A model generated the notes under the pieces. The model saw only the letters and a list, made by a program, of their open reading frames with translations. It searched no databases and had not been told where the DNA came from. Source: Blastobasis lacticolella (taxonomy: Eukaryota; Arthropoda; Insecta; Lepidoptera; Blastobasidae). Taken from it: a stretch of 64,000 nucleotides of DNA. Below, one piece after another: positions 55,176 to 64,000 of this stretch. Position 1 is the stretch's first letter. Every line of letters starts with the position of its first letter. The position numbers and the translations under genes are program-made. Where the stretch lies: assembly GCA_905147135.1 (NCBI GenBank), contig LR990060.1, positions 574,001 through 638,000 on the forward strand, read 5' to 3'.

Positions 55176-55384
55176 AATCCCCTTTTTCATAGAATCGGTC
55201 ACTAAGCTCCATATGATTCCTGGTATTTCACATAGAAAAACTGGGATCGTCGACATCAGCCAGCCTCTGTGCTTCCTATATTATTCGGCCTGTGCCTCTT
55301 GCGTCCATCAGCAATCTACGACCTTTATACGGTCTTCCGGAAGGCCGAGCTTAGCGCCTATATGATACAAGTTGTAGTTTACCT

Positions 55385-55752
55385 GAAACTGAACATGGGG
55401 AGTGTTCCGAGGAACTCTTCGATTTGGTGCCCACAGCACAATTCCGCCATCGCACCACCCGCCGTGGGCTTGGTACTCATCCTCACTACGTAGACCCTCT
55501 GTTGGTCACGACGCGAAGGTTCGAAAGAACGTTTCTTGCTCGTACGATTCGGATGTGGAATGAGCTCCCAGCCACAGTGTTTCCTTTGGACTATGACATG
55601 GGATCGTTCAAGAGGTATATTAGAGGTCTCTTCAGAAGCGGGCAACGCATCAGTGACTCCCCTGGTGTTGCTGATGTCCATAGGCGGCGGTGACCACTTT
55701 CCATCAGGTGGCCCGCTTGCCTGTTTGTCAGCCGTATAACATAAAAAAAAAA
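55385..55752 (+). mobile_element. LINE C-terminus (family C1), best copy
   Basis: Reads FDLVPTAQFRHRTTRRGLGT, HPHYVDPLL, RFERTFLARTIRMWNELPAT, VFPLDYDMGSFKRYIRGLF, SPGVADVHRRR, stop, then a 50-bp 3' UTR and an A12 tail. 5' truncated near 55385. Confidence 0.85.
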
Positions 55753-55819
55753 ACTTATTACCCAGGCTAATCACCAGGCCGTAACCTTGTTCAAGTTAAT
55801 TACATTGGAGCGTATGAGT

Positions 55820-55898
55820 GACTGAATTTTCTAATCTGCCAAATCCCGGATCACGGCCTCTTGCGCGGGGGATCACAAGCAGGATATTGACACGAACT
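55820..55898 (+). mobile_element. SINE-A 3' fragment, diverged
   Basis: TCTGCCAAATCCCGGATCACGG...CAAGCAGGATATTGACACG. Confidence 0.5.
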
Positions 55899-56370
55899 AT
55901 TGGAACGCCTATGGCTAACGAGATCGGCTTAAAATGTAACATCCTAAACAGGAATTCCTTTAAACCACCCTAGACAGAATGTCGTACGGCCATTCTCTTC
56001 ACCATAGACCTTAGAAAAGTATTAATCCTAGAGTAGGCACAGGCACGCTATGCAATTTCATTATTTCAATTTTTATCCCACTGTGATAGAAGAAAAGTTG
56101 TGTTTTTCGAGCGTATGTATGTATGGAAATTTCTTTGGCACGGGCTGCAGTCCTAACGGCTATATGGATTTTAACTTAAGATAAAATGGCCGATTTAGGT
56201 GTCACATTATTATGACTTTCGAAATGGCTACCTGCAGCGTGGATCTTCAAACCATCCAATAGAACAAACATCTCGAATCCGTGCTGCACAATTTCGGTGA
56301 TAAGGCCCCGATGTTAAGTCCCGAATCTCCGCAGCTTGGGCCAATGGAGCTAACTCGGTGACTAAGGCTA

Positions 56371-56848
56371 GCGCGACGGTGGCCGAGTGGTTAAGGTATC
56401 CGGCTCGTATGAGAGAGGTACCGGGTTCGAATCCCACTGCCGCCATGTACCAATGACCCTTTTTTGAGTTATGTACATTAGTTGAATACTAACCGATGCT
56501 CTTACGGTGAGGGATAACATCGTCATGAAACCTGCACGTTCAGGCGACTAAATGTGATCTAATGTGGTCAGATTCCCCAGTTAATAGGCATTGTCGAGCG
56601 TGCCTGGCATTGTCGAGTACGGTCCGATCGTGGTTGGCGTGGGGTGGGTTTGCTGCTGCCATAGGGCGGTCAGCGTGTCACTGTGTGTTTCCTTCCTACT
56701 TTCCTACCCCCTTATTTTTGACAATTGAAAGAGATATTTAATGACCTAATCAATAAAGAAATTTTGAATTTTTAGGGTCACGGAGGTCAGTCGCTTCACT
56801 GAACTGCCAAATCCTGGATTATGGTCAAGGTGAACCGCGGATCAACCA
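56371..56848 (+). mobile_element. SINE-A split by retroposon M
   Basis: Good tRNA-like head (GGTGGCCGAGTGGTTAAGG, GGTTCGAATCCC) and body to TTCCCC; about 185 bp of repeat M follow; the body resumes at AGGGTCACGGAGGTCAG (56776). Confidence 0.8.
56591..56775 (+). mobile_element. Retroposon M inserted in SINE-A
   Basis: Shares GTGTCACTGTGTGTTTCCTTCC and AATAAAGAAATTTTGA with 28262-28485, and the first of these with a reverse copy at 34365-34435. It ends in a T-rich tail. Confidence 0.6.
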
Positions 56849-58116
56849 CAACCGTGATGATTATTTTTATTTATAAACCGTCCACTCTACCCACTCCTAG
56901 CTCAAACCCAGTATCGCTATAAATCTCCCGCGCAGCGCGATCACTCGTATCCGTATCGCAGTAAATAGGATTTATCCACCGCATCGCGGCGCCATTGTAT
57001 GCTAATGTGCGCATGCGCACTGCGAACGGGAAACGCGGCGTTTCTACCTTTTCAACGACAAAGTCACATATATGTGACATCTCATTTCCGTGCCCATGAC
57101 GCCAAAGACTGATATATCAGACAAGAAAATAAGTTATGGTCAACCAAGACAAACAACCAATCAGACAAGAAAATATTTTGATTGCACACACGAACATTAA
57201 CACTGAGTTTATTATCTAATATATCGATTTGTATTATGTTCACACACTACCTAAACAACATCTTTTTGGGCCGTGGCGTAAAAATCGTTGAAATCCGTGG
57301 CGTGGAAAATGTCAAGGAATTAAGAGGATGCTGTCGTGTGACAAATTATGTTTTTGTATGACGCGCCATACCAGATATACCTACAGAAAATCTATCGAAC
57401 GTCATTTTATGATGTTTCGCGGAAAGCATTTGAGCTCCCTGCCGCGCGTTAAGCTCCACAACGTCACTCCTCCGCCTACATGCGGGGGCAGTATTGCAGA
57501 TGCGGTCGAACTTTCGGCTTCGTAGAGACGACCCTCGACGAAGCCCAACTAGCTGAAGTGAACTCTTCACCGTACATATTTTTAAGTGGGAAACACCAAA
57601 TAAGCTGCTGAGTGCTGGTTGCTTAGTTCCATTTGCTTTGGTCGCCCGGCACCGACAGTATTCTTGAAAACTACTCATGTTGTATGTGTGTTGTTGTGTT
57701 GTTATGTGCAATGTAAAAGAAACGCTTTTCTTTCTTCAAAAAAATGCCGCTACAATCTCCAACTTTCTACGCCGATTTGACCGCCGCGTTTCCCCGTCGC
57801 AGTGCGTACAGCTCGACATTCCCTAGGCTGCCTATTGCGGCGGTTTTAACAAACCTGGCCCTAGCTCGATTCGTGGATAAGTGCCGATCTGTTTGCTGGT
57901 GGACCGGTTTGGGAATGGTCATGCCGTTAGTGGATTCGAATCCCGGCTCGACCCGAATGTGGACGAGTGTTAATAGGTTCGACTATAAGTGGTTTCTAAG
58001 CGGTAGTGAGTGTTAGGTTTATTACAAGGTCTGATGACGATGACGGAAGGTGGCCAAAGGAACTACTGAACGAAACAAGAGAACCCCATCGAGTTTGGGC
58101 TCTTTGGAATGGTCTG
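56849..58116. other. No gene supported
   Basis: A minus ORF at 57346-57711 starts MSSFQEYCRCRATKANGTKQ with a fair ATG context (CAACATG), and a plus ORF lies at 57744-58016. No domain, no conservation that I can judge. Confidence 0.35.
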
Positions 58117-58156
58117 TATCGTGTGTTTCGGCAGAGTAGAATATGACACTAACCCC
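58117..58156 (+). mobile_element. SINE-B 5' fragment
   Basis: GTTTCGGCAGAGTAGAATA followed by CACTAACCCC only. Confidence 0.5.
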
Positions 58157-58824
58157 ATCCTTTGACGTGTGTCAAAGTCGTGTGACGTTTGACAAAAAAG
58201 GGGATCTCACATTTTTGACTTTGATAACTACGTGAATTTGAAATTAAACACTCGCGAGGAACGTATTAGATATGTAGCCGAGAGATGGGTAATTTGGCCG
58301 ATTAATTTAATGGTTAGCGTGTTACGTACAATTATTTAGTTTAATTAGAAGGCCAAAATCAAGAACTTTAAAAGTAACGTCTAACGATAGTATTTTCCCT
58401 AGTATTATGAAGCTAAATTAAATTAAAGTAAATAAAAATAAAAAAAATATAAGACCATTGATCCATAACTTGTTAGTATTATATTAGTAACAATTGTACT
58501 TATATGTTATGTTAGTAACATTAGTAAGATTATTATGTAGGTAACACTATTTGAGGCTTATAGCTAGCTCTATCCAATGCCTTTGGATAGGGCAGTCGAG
58601 CCTATTGGCTATCATCTTTAGGATGGTGTAAAACTGAATTAAAACCGTATGCAAACTATTATTAACGTGTAACGCAATTCCCCTAAAAATAATTTGTTGT
58701 GACAATTGGAATAGCTCCGCAAACTCGGGGCATTGTCGTTCGTTAGACATTATACTACATTAAAAGTTCATTATTGTAGAGTTCCATTTAATAATAATTG
58801 ATCTAGCCGTTTAACATATATACA

Positions 58825-59351
58825 TGTCGGAGATGATCATGAGTCTCTTAGTCCATCTCTTTGGCCTGGATGTCGATTGGTGCGCCACCTGACGGGTGGC
58901 TTGCAACTATTATGACAACGTCACAAGCAGCATGGCGGCGACGGCAGCCGCAAGGATATTGAGAAAACGGACTAGAAACCATTCAAGAGCGAAGAAGCGT
59001 AAATCCTGATGCGTTAAAGAGATGCGTGAAAGCTCCAGAAAATAGAAACGTGAGTGCAGGATGTACTGTTAACAATGTGTAGGGAGTCAAGCTGTGCGTA
59101 TGAGGCAACTAGTAAAAGCCCCGGCGCATCTCCCGCGGATCGGCCTGATGAGATTGGCCATGGGTGGCGGAGGGTTTTGCAAATAACCCGCGGGTTTCGG
59201 CTACAATTGTATACTCGTAAATGTGGCTTTAATTTGACAATACATTCTTAAAACACTATAGATACCCCTTTATTGCTACGAAATCCCGATAAATACGTTC
59301 TGATGGCCATTACTCGCTCATGGGCGAGTCTTCTCCAGTCTTTCCCCGACA
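58825..59351. repeat. Left LTR (527 bp)
   Basis: Direct repeat of 62645-63171, offset 3820, no difference seen. Starts TGTCGGAGATG, ends TTTCCCCGACA. It contains a small 98-codon-free core and a short hairpin near the 3' end (ACTCGC...GCGAGT). Confidence 0.8.
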
Positions 59352-61476
59352 TCAGAAGTGGGATAGAGATCTTCACGTCCACAATGTTAATGCTCGATCT
59401 TATTTTTTTCATGCCAAATAAACTGCGTTTACGAAATGCTGAGCGGCGGAAGATACGACGAAATGGCAAAAGTCTAGTGCAAACACAAGAAAGAGTGCTG
59501 GTTCGTGGTTGGTCCATAATTACGTACAACTTACAACCTATAAAGCATACACGCTGAAACTTTCCATTCGGTGAGTCGAACCGTGTTTACTTGTGAGAGA
59601 ATCGATGTAGGTAAATTCAATTTGTTTTTACAAATAATGTGTAACGAACTAAGATGGAAAGTTACTAAGTACTGAGTTTCCATGCACCAACTTGGTGACG
59701 GAGTCTTGCAATCTCAAAAAATAATTGAACAATAGTTCTACGGTTAAGGATTACGAAGGGTTTTAGAAGGGTTATGTGTGGTAAAATAATCAACATCATT
59801 ATAGAGATCAGGCCCGGCTTATGCCAGGGTACACTGAAATATGGTTTTTTGATAAACATTATTCACAAATGCGGTGTGGTAAAAAAAAGGTTAAATGGCG
59901 GCTTCTACGACAAACCTAAAAAATCAATAATTGTTACAAACAAAAATGGCCGATTTCGTACGAACAGCTGATGACACCCCATTCTTGACTTTTATGAAAA
60001 GTATAGGCAAAAGCAAAAGAGATTGGTATCTTATTTTATGGGCAAAGCTTCACTTTAGTTATGTGATAATTTTATTTTCTTAAAGCTTGTTTCATGGTGA
60101 TTAATTGTTATTAGGCGCAGAAATTAATAGTTATTTTATCTACCCCTTGGGGTTAAGTACTTTGGCTAACCGTGCTGGTGAATGCTATAGGCGCAGAACC
60201 ACCAGATGGTGACTGTTTCAAGCTATGTACAAAAGCGTTGTATGTAATAAAAGATAAGTACCTAATGATGATCTGGTTATTTTGTGATTGCTCGATGGTT
60301 GGTACTATTGTTGTTTCCTTTGGAATACGTGTCTCGTGGTACTACATATAGGACATGTTTTTGTTTTTATTTATAATGTAAAACTTTGAGTACCTGAGTA
60401 CCTACCGTGAGGTTCCAATTCAGACTTATCATAAATACTATCAGCTTACTGCAGTTACTAAAATGAAATAGATAGCAAACTATGATACTCCTTCACTTAT
60501 ATTCGTGTCGAATCGAACAGAGCATACAGTCTTGTATGACCCCATTCGTAGGCGTAGGTGTATATCTGGTATTTCTTCTGTCTTTGAGTGGCGTGCGTTT
60601 AATTATGGGGTGTGCGATAGGTGTAGCTTTTCATACAATTTCTAACAGATAATATTTTGATTACCGATAACAAGTTATTATTTGGGTTTTGTTGAAAGTT
60701 ATTGAATATTACGTTAGTGAAAAAAAGTAACTGTTTAACGATAATTGCAAATTGTATTCAGTTGTGTAATTTTTATATAGCTTGACCGCAACAGAGGTGA
60801 CCTGTCAATTTTATTGTGGCGCTAGTTCTGCGTTTTATGCAGCAATACCGTAAGGATGTAGTATTCTGTGACAGAAATGGAATGTCGCCAACAATGGAAC
60901 ATGGATAAGAAGGAACGTGACGGAAAAAGAAACTAACATGTCTCGGTTGTACAATGAAAATAATGACGTTTCGGAGAAAGACCTAGCGCCCTCCTTCAGG
61001 GATTATGATTCTTTTCAAATGTGACACCAAACATAGACGGTGTAAACCGACTAATTGTAAATGATGTACAATAACGAAGGCGGCTTATTAAAGTTATAGA
61101 CTACTCGATAGCGTCGAGTTATATTTCCTCTACATAGTTCTTCTTCCTCTGTATAGTAAATAAATTATTAAGCTCATTTTTCCGCAATCTGTTAAAGTAA
61201 CCTGAAGTCGTGGGGTACCATGATAATATTGTTATTTAAATAAAATGTATGGGTAATATAAATAATGGGTGGTAGGTACAGCCAATGTATAATACTACAC
61301 GTACGATGTGAAGTAACTGCGTCAAATACGTAGCGCCTGCATGCTACTACCTGCTGGCTACCTTCTATCGAATTCTAAACGTACGATAAGCAGTAAAAAA
61401 AGGATCTAGGGTCAGACCGTTGTAACATATTAGGTATTCAGTTCGTACTTAGTGAGTAATAAAGTAGGTTGTTTCA

Positions 61477-61600
61477 GCCTGAGTGGCATCTGCTGGCCTG
61501 TGTGGCATCTACTAGCCTGTGTGGCATCTACTGGCCTGTGTGGCATCTACTGGCCTGTGTGGCGTCTACTGGCCTGTGTGGCGTCTGCTAGTCTGGGTGG
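61477..61600. repeat. 19-bp minisatellite, about 6.5 units
   Basis: Unit GCCTGTGTGGCATCTACTG repeated head to tail with A/G and C/T variants. The ORF running through it (61452-61655) is a by-product. Confidence 0.85.
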
Positions 61601-61879
61601 ATTATTCTGTGGGGGATCGAAAATAAAACAGAAAACAATACCTTTTTGTGTCTGATGTTCTGGAGTCTTTAGTATTAAAATGATGACTTACATGTTTTAG
61701 TATTGGGTAGTAGAGGAAATTATTTGTGTAATAATGCAGAAGGTTCCCATATGATATGCGATGATTTGATACTGAAATTATGCAGACAGTTGAATTGTTT
61801 TGTTAGAGGATGCTAGAATTAACTTATCTATTATATAGTCATGCAAATTCGATAGGAAGCCATATGGTTGACTAACATG

Positions 61880-61993
61880 TAGTCGCGGGGATGATTGTTG
61901 GATAATCACAGAGATGATCAGCAAGGATGGTCAATATAGTCGCAGGGATGAGTGGTGGATAATTACAGGGCTGATTATTGACATGAATTCAAA
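61880..61993. repeat. 57-bp direct duplication, diverged
   Basis: TAGTCGCGGGGATGA... at 61880 recurs as TAGTCGCAGGGATGA... at 61937, followed in both by TGGATAAT(C/T)ACAG. Confidence 0.6.
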
Positions 61994-62644
61994 AGGTAGT
62001 GTAATAACACATTAGTGGAGATGGTGCAATGGTAGAGAAAACAAATTTGAGATATTTTCATACAAATTTACGAGCTTCCAATATGTAAATACAGGGTAAA
62101 CTGAAGATTTTGTGTGTATAAAATAAGATTTACAGCTGTCAGTAGTTTAAATATTGGCTATAATTCTAATCAGACGTTTTTGCATAGTGAAAAGGGTAGG
62201 TGAATTTACGTTGTTTCCTCACAAATTATTACAAATATAGTTGTATTACCAAACAGTTAGTCAAATGTCAGTTAGTGCAAAGTTACATACAGCCGACAGA
62301 CTGTGTTCTCACATGTAGAGACCCGATATACCGTGTTACTTCTGATTTTATGCAACTGGGATTTGGTCGAAGAATAGACTACGAGCTGACAGATATTTAG
62401 TAAAGTGTTGTTACTATTACGACCTTGGCAGTTTCGTATTGAAACGTTAGAGTGTAGAGCACCTACCGGTTACAAAGTAAGACGAGTAATGATGAAAGGT
62501 GGTTTTGAGTTTTGTTTGAGTGAGTAGTAGTTTTGGGTGTCTGATCACCGTGGGGTCAGGAGTGACCGAGCGAATATGGTATTGTGCTGTGTTGTTTTCG
62601 TGTTACAGATAACACACGAGGACGTGTGTATAGCAGGATAGCCG

Positions 62645-63171
62645 TGTCGGAGATGATCATGAGTCTCTTAGTCCATCTCTTTGGCCTGGATGTCGATTGG
62701 TGCGCCACCTGACGGGTGGCTTGCAACTATTATGACAACGTCACAAGCAGCATGGCGGCGACGGCAGCCGCAAGGATATTGAGAAAACGGACTAGAAACC
62801 ATTCAAGAGCGAAGAAGCGTAAATCCTGATGCGTTAAAGAGATGCGTGAAAGCTCCAGAAAATAGAAACGTGAGTGCAGGATGTACTGTTAACAATGTGT
62901 AGGGAGTCAAGCTGTGCGTATGAGGCAACTAGTAAAAGCCCCGGCGCATCTCCCGCGGATCGGCCTGATGAGATTGGCCATGGGTGGCGGAGGGTTTTGC
63001 AAATAACCCGCGGGTTTCGGCTACAATTGTATACTCGTAAATGTGGCTTTAATTTGACAATACATTCTTAAAACACTATAGATACCCCTTTATTGCTACG
63101 AAATCCCGATAAATACGTTCTGATGGCCATTACTCGCTCATGGGCGAGTCTTCTCCAGTCTTTCCCCGACA
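62645..63171. repeat. Right LTR (527 bp)
   Basis: Identical partner of 58825-59351 as far as reading shows. The bases just outside differ (ataca before the left copy, tagccg before the right; tcagaa after the left, tacata after the right), which fixes both boundaries. Confidence 0.8.
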
Positions 63172-63175
63172 TACA

Positions 63176-64000
63176 TATAGCTCATTCCTCTGTCCCATAG
63201 ATGAGGTAGGCAGAGACTATAGACCGCCACTTTGCTCTGTCGTGACACAACTTCCTAGCCTCGCATATATCCACAACGCTTTCCATACATCTCCTTTTAT
63301 TCTTGCCGTTTAACTAAACAGCTAACTCATCCATCCAGCTGCGACATCGAAAGCTACCATAAATGCTTGCTATCACGCGATCTAAAAGCTCCTCAATTTA
63401 TTTCCTACTTACAACTCGAAGTACCTGAGTCTGAACTGGGTCCCTGTAATAAAACTTGTTATTAAACTGTGGCACAGGTAAATAACTTCACGAAATACTT
63501 ATCCATAACCTAGCTGTGGATAATCCTTAGTAAAATGCTTAACACATTGCATTGCATGCCAGATCGAAAATGGCGGGCCTGCGCTCCGGACGACTTCGTC
63601 TTTTTTTAAAACTTGTAAAATTAATCTTGACGTTTTTACTTCCCTTCACCACTTAAAGACATAGAGATCATTTATTTTGACATCGCAATACTCATCAAGT
63701 TGCCATATTTATATCTTAAATATACATTGTTATATACAGTATTTACAACAGTCATTTATTCTTTTATTGAATATTTTACCTCCTGGGTTATTTATTCATT
63801 AGAGGAAATTCTTATCTTTATATAAAACTTCGGTTTATTAATTTATTTTGACATTTATAGATTTTTAAATCAGTTTTGCAACTGTGTAAATTTTTATAAC
63901 ATTGTATTTGTATTGACGATCTCTTTTATATATATGTGATGATATATGTAATATTATTATGTAAACTGTAGAAGAGTAATATATAAATCTAAATCTATAC
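63176..64000. other. Right flank of the LTR element
   Basis: 63176-63320 (CTTTGCTCTGTCGTGACAC, TTCCATACATCTCCTTTTAT) has the look of a dispersed repeat but no second copy is in the window; then AT-rich DNA with no gene. Confidence 0.35.

Larger units (their letters stand above)
59352..62644. other. Interior of the LTR element, no recognisable coding
   Basis: 3.3 kb of mostly AT-rich sequence. The longest ORFs are under 100 codons on either strand and carry no known domain. It holds a 19-bp minisatellite (61477-61600) and a 57-bp duplication (61880-61993). None of the SINE, LINE or MITE families of the window were found in it, in contrast to the flanks, which fits a recent arrival. Confidence 0.6.
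58825..63171. mobile_element. Non-autonomous LTR retrotransposon (LARD-like), complete
   Basis: Two direct repeats of 527 bp (58825-59351 and 62645-63171) look identical by block-by-block reading. Each begins TGTCGG and ends CCGACA, the TG..CA form with short inverted ends typical of LTRs. The whole unit is flanked by TACA at 58821-58824 and 63172-63175, a plausible 4-bp target duplication. The 3293-bp interior has only short ORFs and no gag, protease, RT or integrase motif that I can find, so it would need enzymes in trans. I could not identify a convincing primer-binding site or polypurine tract at the expected places, which leaves the class inferred. Orientation is unknown for the same reason. 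Confidence 0.75.

Noticed and set aside
55424..55693. 89-codon ORF as a host gene
   Set aside because: The RFERTFLARTIRMWNELP segment and A-rich tail identify a LINE end; other copies are in the window.
57346..57711. Minus ORF beginning MSSFQEYC as a first exon
   Set aside because: ATG context is fair, but no convincing donor or partner exon was found, and no homology was recognised.
59054..59251. 65-codon ORF repeated at 62874-63071
   Set aside because: It lies in the LTRs and is present twice only because the LTRs are identical; no domain seen.

Overview
This window looks like moth or butterfly (Lepidoptera) chromosomal DNA. It is AT-rich and intron-containing, with one conserved animal gene in a dense layer of short transposon copies. 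The copies include two abundant SINE families, non-LTR retrotransposon C-termini of kinds common in Lepidoptera, and many small foldback elements. I infer Lepidoptera from the repeats; no species-level marker is visible.

One host gene is well supported: hydroxylysine kinase (HYKK, APH/choline-kinase-like fold) on the + strand. Six coding exons lie between 38715 and 48943. They join with matching phases into a 369-residue protein from the ATG at 38732, with kinase motifs HGD..N and DFG intact, and a poly(A) signal sits at 49340. A seventh, upstream exon (33378-33423) has an ATG, a consensus donor and a phase that joins in frame to the acceptor at 38714. That would give a 390-residue form and a 5.3-kb first intron.

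Layout. 1-33300 has no gene I can support; it holds SINEs, LINE 3' ends, foldback elements and some unrecognised unique-looking stretches (6060-7330, 7450-8450, 15250-16860, 17640-18890). 33300-49360 is HYKK, whose introns carry copies of nearly every repeat family, including an 11-bp minisatellite of about 58 units. 49360-58820 is again SINE/LINE territory with nested insertions. 58825-63171 is a 4.35-kb element with two apparently identical 527-bp terminal direct repeats (TGTCGG...CCGACA), flanked by TACA on both sides. Its 3.3-kb interior has no recognisable retroelement coding sequence, so it looks like a young non-autonomous LTR element (LARD type).

Family names used here are local labels. 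SINE-A is a tRNA-derived SINE of about 360 bp, about 23 copies. SINE-B is about 260 bp and ends in GATGATGATGA, about 12 copies. SINE-D is tRNA-derived with a CTAGATGGCGCTGTGTGAA-like tail, about 5 copies. MITE-1 to MITE-7 are foldback or terminal-inverted-repeat elements. Many copies are nested with readable target duplications, so relative age can be read: SINE-A is the older layer, hit by SINE-B, MITE-2, MITE-3 and another retroposon.
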